Positions 46,981 through 54,942 of a DNA stretch of 64,000 nt are shown piece by piece (the stretch's first letter is position 1; each line of letters starts with the position of its first letter). The notes under the pieces were generated by a model that was not told where the DNA came from, ran no database searches, and saw only the letters and a program-made list of their open reading frames with translations. The DNA comes from Clavibacter michiganensis (lineage in GTDB: Bacteria; Actinomycetota; Actinomycetes; Actinomycetales; Microbacteriaceae). The DNA lies in NCBI GenBank assembly GCA_002150995.1, contig MDHJ01000001.1:2914001-2978000 (forward strand), read 5' to 3'. The translations under genes were made by a program, and so were the position numbers.

Positions 46981-48159
46981 CTAGCCCGCCAGCGGGTTCC
47001 GCACGTCCTCGAAGGCCCCCGACTCCGCCGAACGCCCCGCGGCCTCCATGAGCGCGAGGCTGCCCAGGTTGTCGCGGCCGCTGGTCTCCGGAGGCGTGCC
47101 GCCGAGGATCGACAGGGCGAACGCACGGAGGCCCGCGGCGCGGCCGATCAGCGGCAGCGTCTCGAGGTCGAGCTCGCGCTCGGAGCCGGCGGCGTCGCGG
47201 ATCCCGACCCGGTCGGCCGATGCGCCGTCGCCGCCGCGGCTGGTGAAGGTGAGCTCGCCGTCGGCGCCCGCGATGCGCCACTCGCCCGCCCACGGCGTGG
47301 CCGGGCCGCGGTGCAGCCAGCTGCCGCGGTAGTCCACGATCAGCCCGCCCTCCAGCTCGATGACCATGGAGGCGACCGCGGGATCGCGGTAGTGGCTGAA
47401 CGACGGCCGGCTCGTGCGGGCGAACACGCGCACGGCCTCGCGTCCGGTGACCATGCGGATCAGGTCGAAGTGGTGGATCGCCATGTCGTTGATGATCGGC
47501 TGCGGGAACGTGTAGTGCGGGTAGCCCTCGGGCTGGTCGTTGTCCCACTGGCGGAAGTCGATCTCGATCGTGGCGACCTCCCCCACGGCGTCGGCGGCGA
47601 GCAGCTCGCGCACCCGCCGGGGCGCCGGGTACCAGCGGTAGTTCTGGCTCACCTGCACCAGGAGCCCCAGCTCCTCCCCGCGGCGCACGACCTCGGCCGC
47701 GTCGGCGATCGAGTTCGCGAAGGGCTTCTCCACGATCACGTGCTTGCCCGCGGCGAGCGCCTCCAGCGCGAGCGGGGCGTGCGTGACGGCCGGCGCGGTG
47801 ATGATGACGGCGTCCGCCTCGACGGCGGCGAGCGCGTCGGCCAGCGAGGCGAAGGCGATCCCGGCCGGCAGGCCGAGGAGCGTCCGCACCCGCTCGCGGG
47901 TGGGCTCGCTGGGGTCGACGATGGCGGCGACCTCGATCTCGTCCACGGGCGGGACGGCGTTGCGGGCCCAGTCCCCGCCCCAGCCGCCGAGCCCGACGTG
48001 GATCACGCGGACGCGGGGGCCGTCGTAGGCAGGCGCGGCCGCTGTCGTGGCGGGCTCGACCGCGGGTGCCGCCGGGGTCGCGGGCGTTGCGGCTGAGGCG
48101 GGCGCGACAGGGGCGGCCGGGGTCGCGGGTACGGCGGGCGTCGCCTTCGCGGCGCTCAT
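46981..48159 (-). CDS. Gfo/Idh/MocA-family NAD(P)-dependent oxidoreductase
   Basis: This 392-residue enzyme acts on sugars or inositols. Residues 1-48 are an Ala/Pro/Thr-rich extension not normal for the family. The Rossmann fold then begins VRVIHVGLGGWGGDWARNAV, with VDEIEVAAIVDPS and the family's HVIVEKPFANS motif carrying the catalytic lysine near residue 145. DMAIHHFDLIRMVTG supplies the active-site histidine pair. The start ATG overlaps the ThuA stop by four bases (ATGA), so they are coupled. With ThuA this suggests trehalose-like or keto-sugar use. Confidence 0.9.
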   Translation of the reverse strand: MSAAKATPAVPATPAAPVAPASAATPATPAAPAVEPATTAAAPAYDGPRVRVIHVGLGGWGGDWARNAVPPVDEIEVAAIVDPSEPTRERVRTLLGLPAGIAFASLADALAAVEADAVIITAPAVTHAPLALEALAAGKHVIVEKPFANSIADAAEVVRRGEELGLLVQVSQNYRWYPAPRRVRELLAADAVGEVATIEIDFRQWDNDQPEGYPHYTFPQPIINDMAIHHFDLIRMVTGREAVRVFARTSRPSFSHYRDPAVASMVIELEGGLIVDYRGSWLHRGPATPWAGEWRIAGADGELTFTSRGGDGASADRVGIRDAAGSERELDLETLPLIGRAAGLRAFALSILGGTPPETSGRDNLGSLALMEAAGRSAESGAFEDVRNPLAG

Positions 48160-48887
48160 CGGGCGAGGAACCAGTCGCGCGGGTGCTGGTCGGCCGTGAG
48201 GTCGGCGCGGCCGGCGGTGGGGGCGACCCAGCGGGCGGCGTTCGCGAGCACGCGGCGGATGTCGGGGTGGTGGTACACGGGGTACTCCTGGTCTCCGGGT
48301 GAGAAGTAGAAGACGCGGCCGCGGCCGCGGTGGTACGCGACGCCGGAGCGGAACACCTCGCCGCCGGCGAAGGTGGAGAGGAACACCTCCTCGTCGGGGC
48401 GCGGGATGTCGAACTGCTCCCCGTACATCTCCTGGCGGTCGATGACGATGGGGTGCGGCACGCCCTCGGCGATGGGGTGCTGCGGCGCGATGGTCCAGAC
48501 CAGCTCGCGCTCGCCGTCGTTCCGCCACTTCAGCGAGCACGTGGTACCCATCAGCCGCGTGAACACCTTCGAGTAGTGGCCGGAGTGCAGGACCACGAGG
48601 CCCATGCCGGCGTGCACGTGGCGGATCACGCGCTCGACGACCGCGTCGTCCACCTCGCCGTGGGCGACGTGGCCCCACCAGTAGAGGACGTCGGTGGCCG
48701 CGAGGCGCTCCTCGCTGAGGCCGTGCTCGGGATCCTGCAGCGTGGCGGTGCCCACGCTCGCGTCGTCGCCGAGGAGCTCGCGCAGGCCGTCGGCGACGAC
48801 CTGGTGGATCCCGTCCGGGTAGTGCGACAGGACCGTCGCGTCCCCTCGGCTCTCGTGCACGTTCTCGTTCCAGACGACGATGTCCAT
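48156..48887 (-). CDS. ThuA-domain protein (trehalose utilisation family)
   Basis: This 243-residue protein has the class I glutamine-amidotransferase-like fold of ThuA. Key segments are VVWNENVHESRGDATVLSHY at the N-terminus, LYWWGHVAHGEVDDAVV, and GMGLVVLHSGHYSKVFTRLM near residue 95, followed by GRGRVFYFSPGDQEYPVYHH. ThuA proteins work with Gfo/Idh oxidoreductases on keto-trehalose or related disaccharides. ATG 48887 has a GAGGAG site. It is the first gene of the leftward unit and diverges from the isomerase at 49042. Confidence 0.9.
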   Translation of the reverse strand: MDIVVWNENVHESRGDATVLSHYPDGIHQVVADGLRELLGDDASVGTATLQDPEHGLSEERLAATDVLYWWGHVAHGEVDDAVVERVIRHVHAGMGLVVLHSGHYSKVFTRLMGTTCSLKWRNDGERELVWTIAPQHPIAEGVPHPIVIDRQEMYGEQFDIPRPDEEVFLSTFAGGEVFRSGVAYHRGRGRVFYFSPGDQEYPVYHHPDIRRVLANAARWVAPTAGRADLTADQHPRDWFLAR

Positions 48888-48978
48888 GGCGCTCCTCGTT
48901 CGGGTGATCGCGGGGTGGGGGATGCGGGCGATCCGTCCGCGTCGGACCGGACCGGACGGGGCCGGCCGTGACGCGGCG

Positions 48979-49009
48979 GCATGCCCGCCCGTACGATCGT
49001 ACGCATGCC
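48979..49009. promoter_or_regulatory. Palindromic operator candidate in the divergent sugar locus
   Basis: CGTACGATCGTACG (48990-49003) is a perfect 14-base palindrome, framed by GGCATG (48979-48984) and CATGCC (49004-49009). It lies between the ThuA/oxidoreductase operon and the divergent isomerase gene, where a LacI, GntR or ROK-type regulator would be expected to bind. No regulator gene is adjacent. Confidence 0.55.
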
Positions 49010-49041
49010 CCGCGCCGATGCGGGCGACACGGGAGGCCCGC

Positions 49042-49914
49042 ATGACCGTCGACGACCACGCCACCGGACCGGCCGGACCGACCGGGACCACGCGCCCGAC
49101 CGACAAGGCCGTCCACGCCTGGTCGCTCGACGGGACGCTCGGGCACCCGCGCGTCGCCGGGCCGGACGGATCCGGGACCGTCACCCCCGGGGGCCGCGCC
49201 GCCGGGGCCCTCGACCTCCTCGACCTGCCCGCCGAGCTCGCGCGCCGCGGCTACCGCGCGGTGCAGCTCGCGCACTTCCAGCTGCCCACGCGCGACGCCT
49301 CCTACCTGGAGGAGCTGCGCGCCTCGCTCGAGTCGTCCGGGATCGTGCTCGACGCGTTCCTCGTCGACGACGGCGACCTCGTGCACCCCACCGAGGCCGA
49401 CCTGCACGAGCGGTGGATCTCCGGCCTCCTCGACGACGCCCTCACCCTCGGCGCCCACCACGCGCGCGTGGGCGCGGGCCGGAGCGCGCCCACGCCGGAG
49501 CTGCTCGCGGCGAGCGCCCGGCGGCTGTCGCGGCTCGCGGACGGGCACCCGGGGATCCAGGTGGTCGTCGAGAACTGGCGCGAGATGATGCCCGACGCGG
49601 ATGCCGTGCTCGCGCTCCTGGCCGACGCGGGCGACGTGCGCCTCCTCATCGACCTCGGCAACTGGACCATGCCCGACAAGCACGAGCAGCTGGCCCGCAT
49701 CGCCGGGCACGCCGTGACGTGCCACGCGAAGGCGCACCGCCACGACGACGGCAGCCTCGACGACGTCGACTACGCCCGGTCCCTCCGTGTGCTCCAGGAC
49801 GCGGGGTACGCGGGCGCGCTCGCCATGGTGAACGAGTCGGCGCGCCCCGACGGATCCGACGAGTGGAACGGCCTCGAGGAGGAGCACGAGGTGGTGCGCC
49901 GCGTCTTCGGATGA
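49042..49914 (+). CDS. Sugar phosphate isomerase/epimerase-like TIM-barrel protein
   Basis: This 290-residue protein resembles the xylose-isomerase-like TIM barrel family (AP endonuclease family 2 fold). Visible strands include GYRAVQLAHFQLP, GIVLDAFLVDDGDL, LGAHHARVGAG and IQVVVENWREMMPDADAVLA with the metal-ligand glutamate. VRLLIDLGNWTMP and HAVTCHAKAHRHDDG supply the aspartate and histidine ligands. It probably works with the divergently encoded oxidoreductase and ThuA in the same sugar pathway. ATG 49042 has GGGAGG five bases upstream. Confidence 0.85.
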   Translation: MTVDDHATGPAGPTGTTRPTDKAVHAWSLDGTLGHPRVAGPDGSGTVTPGGRAAGALDLLDLPAELARRGYRAVQLAHFQLPTRDASYLEELRASLESSGIVLDAFLVDDGDLVHPTEADLHERWISGLLDDALTLGAHHARVGAGRSAPTPELLAASARRLSRLADGHPGIQVVVENWREMMPDADAVLALLADAGDVRLLIDLGNWTMPDKHEQLARIAGHAVTCHAKAHRHDDGSLDDVDYARSLRVLQDAGYAGALAMVNESARPDGSDEWNGLEEEHEVVRRVFG

Positions 49915-50038
49915 CGCGCGGCGTGGTCCGCGGGTCGGACGACGCTGCATCGCGCGGGCGATCCTGGCGCGCGGGGATGCACCCGCGGGCTCGCGCACGT
50001 CACCCTGCCGACGGGCGAGGCCGGAGGGCGCCCGCTCC

Positions 50039-50044
50039 TAGCGT
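50039..50044 (+). promoter_or_regulatory. Candidate -10 box for a leaderless mRNA
   Basis: TAGCGT ends six bases before ATG 50051; no ribosome binding site is present. Confidence 0.5.
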
Positions 50045-50050
50045 CGGGCC

Positions 50051-50878
50051 ATGACCCCGATCACGCGCACGACGACGCATCCCCAGCCGGGCACCGCCCG
50101 CACGCCGCGCATGGCGACCGCGGCGGACTGGATCGCCCACTTCCAGCGGAACGCCGACGGGCACCTGACGCCCGAGGAGCTGATCCCGACCGGCGCGCCC
50201 TCCCCGATGGACGCCCGCACCCGGCGCGCCTTCGTCCGCTCGTTCCAGCGCTTCGCGCTCGGCGAGAGCGGCGACGGAGCGCACCTGCTGCGCATGGCCA
50301 CGGACGCGGGCGACCCCGTCTACACGCACGCGCTGGCGCTGCTCGTGCAGGAGGAGCGGAAGCACGCGGCCCTGTTCCTGCGGGCGCTCGACCACCTCGA
50401 CGCGCCCGCGCTCCCCGAGCACTGGACGGACGCGGCGTTCACCCGGCTGCGGCACCTGATCGGGCTGCGGACGGAGATCAGCCTGTTCCTCATCGCGGAG
50501 ACGGTCGCGACGGGCTACTTCCACGCGCTCGCCGATAATGCGCCCGATCCCGCGCTCCGCGCCCTCGGGCAGCGCATCGCCGCCGACGAGCGCGACCACG
50601 TGCGCTTCCAGGTCGACCGCCTCCGCACCGGCTTCCGCGACACCCCCGCTCCCCTGCGCGCGCTCGTCGGGGCGGCCTGGACGGTCGTCGCCGCGGGCGC
50701 CGCGACCGTGATCGTCGTCGACCACCGCGCGGCGCTGCGCGCGTGCGGCATCGCGCCCGGCGCCTACTGGCGGGAGGCGATGCAGGGCTTCGCGGCGGCC
50801 GCCCGCTCGGCGCTCCGGGATCCGCGCGCGCCGCTGCTGGGCCCGACCGGCACCGGGCACGGAATGACCGGCGGGTGA
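50051..50878 (+). CDS. Ferritin-like diiron protein
   Basis: This 275-residue soluble protein has a four-helix ferritin-like core with a plausible diiron site. Ligands are visible as EExxH in LLVQEERKHAALF (residue about 98), glutamate in SLFLIAETVATGYFHAL (about 150) and DExxH in IAADERDHVRFQ (about 178). It resembles AurF/rubrerythrin-type oxygenases rather than storage ferritins. The substrate is unknown. A hydrophobic helix (AWTVVAAGAATVIVV) near residue 215 is unusual for the family and may touch the membrane. The mRNA looks leaderless. Confidence 0.78.
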   Translation: MTPITRTTTHPQPGTARTPRMATAADWIAHFQRNADGHLTPEELIPTGAPSPMDARTRRAFVRSFQRFALGESGDGAHLLRMATDAGDPVYTHALALLVQEERKHAALFLRALDHLDAPALPEHWTDAAFTRLRHLIGLRTEISLFLIAETVATGYFHALADNAPDPALRALGQRIAADERDHVRFQVDRLRTGFRDTPAPLRALVGAAWTVVAAGAATVIVVDHRAALRACGIAPGAYWREAMQGFAAAARSALRDPRAPLLGPTGTGHGMTGG

Positions 50879-50886
50879 TCCCCGGA

Positions 50887-50943
50887 CGCGACGGAGGGAC
50901 GGGCGGCCTCCTCGGCCTCCCGCCCCTCCTTCTTCTCCGCTAC
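50887..50943. terminator. Terminator hairpin, repeat copy 1
   Basis: A near-perfect 15-base-pair stem (GAGGGACGGGCGGCC with GGCCTCCCGCCCCTC, two mismatches) is followed by TTCTTCTCC. It ends the ferritin-like gene and faces the Ig-repeat gene. Almost the same 57 bases recur in the same orientation at about 52590. Confidence 0.7.
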
Positions 50944-50959
50944 GTCTGCCCGATGGGCG

Positions 50960-52486
50960 TCAGGCGATCCTCTTGCCGGCGCTCGTCTTCACGACCGACG
51001 GATAGCCCGGCTTCGCACCCGTCGTGGCGACGGTGATGGTCGTGCCCTTGTCCGCAGCTACGAGCGAGTAGGTGGTCGCGGTGGCGCCGGGGATCGCGAT
51101 CCCGTTGCGCTTCCACTGATAGGTCACGGTGACGGGCAGCGGAGTCCAGGCACCGGCCTTCGCCGTCAGCTTCTGACCCACCTTCAGCACACCGGAGACC
51201 GTCGGCGCCACTCCTGTGATGATCGGCTGCGGCACGCGGGCCGTGGCAGCTGAGGTCTTCGTGACCGAGGTGAAGCCCGTCTTCGCGCCCGTGACGGAGA
51301 TGGTGATCTGCGTCCCGGCATCGGCGGGGACGACCGTGTACGTCGCGTCGGTGGCTCCGGGGATGGCATTGCCGTTGCGGTTCCACTGATAGCTGAGGGC
51401 GACCGGCTTCGGCTCCCACGTGCTCGTCCGGACCGTGAGCAGGTTGCCGACCTTCGCCGTCCCGACGATGGACGGGGCCGGGGTGGACTTCAGCAACTGC
51501 GTCGCCGACGGCTTCGGGCCGGTCGTCGCGCTGACCTCACCCCACCCGGCGTTGTCGCCGAGTTCGGCGAAGGTGATGTAGAAGCGGGCCGTCGTGCTGT
51601 ACCCGACATCGAATGTCAACGAACCCGCGATGGGGGCGTTGACACGGTCGGCCACGATCCCGGGGACGCCGTAGAGGCCGTAGAAGACGCCCGCCGCTCC
51701 GGTATTGCCGTTGAGCGCGTCTCGGGCATCCCAGGTGAAGGTCACGGAGGATCCGGAGACCTTCGCCGTCGGCTGGGTCTGCGTCGGGAATCCGCGCGAG
51801 ACGATCGCCTCGCGCGGAGACGCTGCTCCGACGACCGCCTTCCCGTTCAGCGTTCCCGCGACGCGCCAGCTCATGACGTGCTCACCAGCGGGAATCGGGA
51901 TGATCTGCCAGTCGATGTCCACAGTCATGTACGGCGAGGGGATCCAGACCCCGGAGCCGTCCAGCTCGTACTCGAAGTTGGCATCCTGCACGTCGATGCC
52001 TCCGAAGTCCGGGAACAGCCGCACTTGAACTGTGGCATCCGGCTCCAGCGACGGGTCCTCCCGCTCATACCGCACGGAGGGAGCCGGGATCGTCGAGGAA
52101 GCGGGCCCGGTGACGCGCGCCGTGGCCGCACTCGAACGCGACAGCGCGGTGTATCCGGGCTTCGCGCCGGTGATCGTGACCGTGATCTGCCTGCCGACAT
52201 CGGCAGTGCGCACGGCGTACGTGGACGCGGTCGCGCCCGCGACCGCCACACCGTCGGACCACCACTTGAAGGCGAACGACGTGGGCGCGGGATTCCAAGC
52301 GCCCGTGGCGACGGTCAGGGTCGAGCCGACCGTCGCGGAGCCGGAGATGACCGGCGCCGAGCTCGAGGTGAACGCGATCGTGGCGGCGGCCTGAGCGGGG
52401 GTCGGCGTGATCACCGTCGCGCTCATGCCCAATGCGATCGCGATGGCCAGAGCCACGCCCCGCCATGTCGTCTTCGTCACGATCAT
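50960..52486 (-). CDS. Secreted protein with three bacterial Ig-like repeats
   Basis: This 508-residue exported protein has a signal peptide (AIAIALGMSATVITPTPAQA, cleavage near residue 34). Three repeats of about 85 residues follow, at about 38-128, 330-415 and 420-508. Each has a VG-LTV--G-W-P-P core, then YQW-R-G--IPGAT--TY, an acidic turn and ITV--TG-K-GY. Between repeats 1 and 2 lies a unique beta-rich region of 200 residues (LFPDFGGIDVQDANFEYELD). No catalytic motif was seen; surface binding is likely. Its base composition is visibly less GC-rich than its neighbours, and near-identical terminators flank it, hinting at acquisition. Confidence 0.82.
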   Translation of the reverse strand: MIVTKTTWRGVALAIAIALGMSATVITPTPAQAAATIAFTSSSAPVISGSATVGSTLTVATGAWNPAPTSFAFKWWSDGVAVAGATASTYAVRTADVGRQITVTITGAKPGYTALSRSSAATARVTGPASSTIPAPSVRYEREDPSLEPDATVQVRLFPDFGGIDVQDANFEYELDGSGVWIPSPYMTVDIDWQIIPIPAGEHVMSWRVAGTLNGKAVVGAASPREAIVSRGFPTQTQPTAKVSGSSVTFTWDARDALNGNTGAAGVFYGLYGVPGIVADRVNAPIAGSLTFDVGYSTTARFYITFAELGDNAGWGEVSATTGPKPSATQLLKSTPAPSIVGTAKVGNLLTVRTSTWEPKPVALSYQWNRNGNAIPGATDATYTVVPADAGTQITISVTGAKTGFTSVTKTSAATARVPQPIITGVAPTVSGVLKVGQKLTAKAGAWTPLPVTVTYQWKRNGIAIPGATATTYSLVAADKGTTITVATTGAKPGYPSVVKTSAGKRIA

Positions 52487-52589
52487 CGTCGCCTCGCATC
52501 CCTGCGAGTCGGTCTCGCGCCGGATGAAGCATCACAGCGAACCGCGCCGTGCGCGCCCCCACGTTCGGGGCCGACTCCAGATGCCGGTC

Positions 52590-52648
52590 GCGCGCGACGG
52601 AGGGGCGGGCGGCCTCCTCGGCCGCCCGCCCCTCATCTTCTCCGCTAC
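52590..52648. terminator. Terminator hairpin, repeat copy 2
   Basis: GAGGGGCGGGCGGCC and GGCCGCCCGCCCCTC form a perfect 15-base-pair stem with a five-base loop, followed by ATCTTCTCC. It differs from copy 1 (50887-50943) at only a few positions. It lies upstream of the Ig-repeat gene and downstream of the GlsB-type gene, for which it can serve as terminator. Confidence 0.65.
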
Positions 52649-52698
52649 CGGCTGTCGTCAGGTGCGCGCCAGCGCATCGACGGGTCGCCCGGCCGTGT

Positions 52699-52977
52699 TC
52701 AGCGGCGCACGGACTTGCGGCCGCCGACCTTCACGTAGACGAGCAGCACGATGATCGCGCCGATGATGGAGCCGATGATGCCGGCGGGCTGGAAGAAGCC
52801 GTCCATCGGGTCGCGCTGGAACAGAAGGAACGCGAGGAAGCCGCCGACGAACGAGCCGACGATGCCGAGCACGATCGTCATGAGGATCGACAGGCTCTGG
52901 CGACCGGGGACGACCGCGCGGGCGATGAAGCCGGCGATCAGGCCGATGACGATGAGGCTGATGATGAGTCCGAGCAT
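52699..52977 (-). CDS. GlsB/YeaQ/YmgE-family small membrane protein
   Basis: This 92-residue membrane protein matches the transglycosylase-associated (GlsB) family. Three glycine-rich hydrophobic helices are visible: IISLIVIGLIAGFIARAVVP, LSILMTIVLGIVGSFVGGFL and IIGSIIGAIIVLLVYVKV, ending in a basic tail. Such proteins are induced by general stress; no biochemical role is proven. ATG 52977 is the start; longer frames reach 53076 through the intergenic inverted repeat and are unlikely. It diverges from the LuxR regulator at 53103, which may control it. Confidence 0.9.
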   Translation of the reverse strand: MLGLIISLIVIGLIAGFIARAVVPGRQSLSILMTIVLGIVGSFVGGFLAFLLFQRDPMDGFFQPAGIIGSIIGAIIVLLVYVKVGGRKSVRR

Positions 52978-53051
52978 GGGGTTCTCTCTTCTGTGCGAGC
53001 ACGTCCAGGAGACGCACGGTGGATGCCCGTATCGGGCGATGGATCCAACGT

Positions 53052-53091
53052 CCCACCCCGCAGGGTGTGGCGGCACACCCCTGGGGGTGGG
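53052..53091. promoter_or_regulatory. Imperfect inverted repeat between divergent GlsB and LuxR genes
   Basis: Arms 53052-53069 and 53074-53091 pair with two to three mismatches around GCGG. It overlaps the region just upstream of the LuxR start (53103) and sits 75 bases from the GlsB start, so it is a good candidate for an autoregulatory operator. Confidence 0.45.
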
Positions 53092-53102
53092 ATGGTGATC
53101 CC

Positions 53103-53771
53103 ATGCCCGCCACCCGCACCCGCCCCGTCACGATCGCGCTCGTCGACGACTACGACGTGGTGCTGAAGGGCCTCGCCCACATGTTCGACGACTACCGCGA
53201 CCGGGTGGTCGTCGCCGAGATCGACGCGAACGCGGCCCTCTCCGACGAGATCGACATCGTCCTCTACGACTCGTTCGCGCAGCCGGAGTCGGACCACCAC
53301 GAGATCGCGGAGCTGGTGCGGAACCCGCGGGCGACCCACGTCGTCGTCTACACCTGGAACTTCCAGCCCGAGCTGATCGCCGACGCGCGCCGGCAGGGCG
53401 TGCACGGCTACCTCTCCAAGGCGCTGCCGGCGCGGGAGCTGGTGGAGGCGCTGGAGCGGATCCACGCCGGGGAGGAGGAGTTCTCCACGGCGCCGCTGCG
53501 GGCCGCGAGCGCGCCGTCGCTCGACTGGCCGGGCAAGCGTGAGGGGATCACGGACCGCGAGTCGGAGATCCTCGCGCTCATCACGCAGGGCAAGAGCAAC
53601 CAGGAGGTCGCCGCCCTCACGTACCTCTCCCCCAACACGGTGAAGAGCTACATCCGCTCCATCTACCGGAAGATCCAAGTGCAGAGCCGCACCCAGGCGG
53701 TCATCTGGGGCGTGGGGAACGGCTTCAGCCCCGACCACCACCGCATCGACCACTGGCTGGGCGGGCCGTAA
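53103..53771 (+). CDS. LuxR-family response regulator
   Basis: This 222-residue protein has an N-terminal receiver-like domain (IALVDDYDVVLKGLAHMFDD, then IDIVLYDSF with the phospho-acceptor-position Asp, and VHGYLSKALPARELVEALER) and a C-terminal LuxR helix-turn-helix (ITDRESEILALITQGKSNQE, YLSPNTVKSYIRSIYRK, residues about 143-190). In the receiver, the last Lys (YLSK) is kept. No sensor kinase is adjacent, so it is an orphan. GATGGT lies six bases before ATG 53103, implying a leaderless mRNA. Confidence 0.9.
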   Translation: MPATRTRPVTIALVDDYDVVLKGLAHMFDDYRDRVVVAEIDANAALSDEIDIVLYDSFAQPESDHHEIAELVRNPRATHVVVYTWNFQPELIADARRQGVHGYLSKALPARELVEALERIHAGEEEFSTAPLRAASAPSLDWPGKREGITDRESEILALITQGKSNQEVAALTYLSPNTVKSYIRSIYRKIQVQSRTQAVIWGVGNGFSPDHHRIDHWLGGP

Positions 53772-53806
53772 GGCGGGACGCCAGCCGCACCTGCTTGCAT
53801 GAGCGC

Positions 53807-54871
53807 ATGATCCCCTCCACCTCCTCCCGATTCCGCAAGGCCGTGCCCAAGGCGGAGGCGGGTGACCGGGTCGCCGTCCTGTCGCCCGCGTCCGCCGCAC
53901 CCGGGATGGCGCCGGAGGTGCACGAGCAGGCGATGCGCCGGCTGCAGGAGGCGACCGGTCTGATCCCGGTCGAGTACCCGACCACGCGGCGGGTCGGGGC
54001 GAGCGCGGAGGACCGCGCCGCCGACATCACGGCCGCGTTCGCCGACGACTCCATCCGCGCGGTGCTCGCCACCATCGGCGGGGACGACCAGGTCACGGTG
54101 ATCCCCCACATCGACATCGAGGAGCTCGCCCGGAACCCCAAGCCGTTCCTCGGGTACAGCGACAACACGAACCTGCACAACCTGCTCGCCGGGCTCGGCA
54201 TCCCCTCCTTCTACGGCGGATCCACCCAGGTGCACCTCGGCGCCGGCGCCGGCATCGACGACGTGCACCTGCGGTCGCTCCGGGCCGCGCTGATCGACGG
54301 CGGGGAGCTGGAGATCACCGAGCCCGGGGAGTCGGAGGACTTCGGGGTCGACTGGGCGGATCCTCGCGCGCTCACCGAGGACGGTTCCCGCGACGCGACC
54401 GAGCCGTGGATGTGGGCGGGACCCGCGGCCGCCGTGGAGGGGTCGACGTGGGGCGGCTGCATCGAGGTGATCGACCAGATCGCGCTGGCCGGGCGCATGC
54501 CCGAGGTCGCGCGGTTCGAGGGCGGGATCCTGCTGCTCGAGACGAGTGAGGAGGTTCCATCGGCCGCCAGCGTGAGGCGGTGGGTGCGCGGGCTCGGCGA
54601 GCGCGGGCTCCTCGACGTCGTCGCGGGCGTGCTCGTGGCCCGGCCGCCGACGGCCGCGCTCGGCGCCCCCGTGCCGTCCCCGGAGGAGCGGGCCCGGCTC
54701 CGCGCCGAGCAGCGCGACACCGTCATCGAGCAGATCGCCCGCTACAACCCGCGCGCGGTCGTGTGCGTGGGCGTGCCGTTCGGGCACACGCGGCCGCAGT
54801 GGATCCTGCCGCACGGCGGCACCATGCGGCTCGACGGGGCGGCGAAGACGGTGCACGCGGACTACAGCTGA
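53807..54871 (+). CDS. S66-family peptidase (LD-carboxypeptidase/MccF-like)
   Basis: This 354-residue cytoplasmic serine peptidase has the S66 fold. AGDRVAVLSPASAAPG opens it, IRAVLATIGGDDQVTVIPHI follows, the nucleophile serine is in FLGYSDNTNLHN (near residue 118), and the catalytic histidine is in GVPFGHTRPQW near the end; the glutamate is in EGGILLLETSEE. The family splits tetrapeptides from peptidoglycan or, as MccF, cleaves microcin-type toxins and gives self-immunity. Which applies cannot be told. ATG 53807 is preferred; TTG 53795 is an alternative four codons earlier. Confidence 0.88.
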   Translation: MIPSTSSRFRKAVPKAEAGDRVAVLSPASAAPGMAPEVHEQAMRRLQEATGLIPVEYPTTRRVGASAEDRAADITAAFADDSIRAVLATIGGDDQVTVIPHIDIEELARNPKPFLGYSDNTNLHNLLAGLGIPSFYGGSTQVHLGAGAGIDDVHLRSLRAALIDGGELEITEPGESEDFGVDWADPRALTEDGSRDATEPWMWAGPAAAVEGSTWGGCIEVIDQIALAGRMPEVARFEGGILLLETSEEVPSAASVRRWVRGLGERGLLDVVAGVLVARPPTAALGAPVPSPEERARLRAEQRDTVIEQIARYNPRAVVCVGVPFGHTRPQWILPHGGTMRLDGAAKTVHADYS

Positions 54872-54875
54872 GCCG

Positions 54876-54911
54876 CCGCGGGCCTGGCGCGGGCCTGGCG
54901 CGGGCCCGCGG
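54876..54911 (+). terminator. Hairpin after the S66 peptidase gene
   Basis: CCGCGGGCC (54876-54884) pairs with GGCCCGCGG (54903-54911). The loop consists of a short tandem repeat of a GCGGGCCTGGC-like unit. No T run follows, so termination is uncertain. Confidence 0.4.
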
Positions 54912-54930
54912 TGCGGATCGGCCCGCTGGC

Positions 54931-54936
54931 TAGGCT
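54931..54936 (+). promoter_or_regulatory. Candidate -10 box for a leaderless mRNA
   Basis: TAGGCT ends six bases before the GTG start at 54943. Confidence 0.5.
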
Positions 54937-54942
54937 GCGAGC

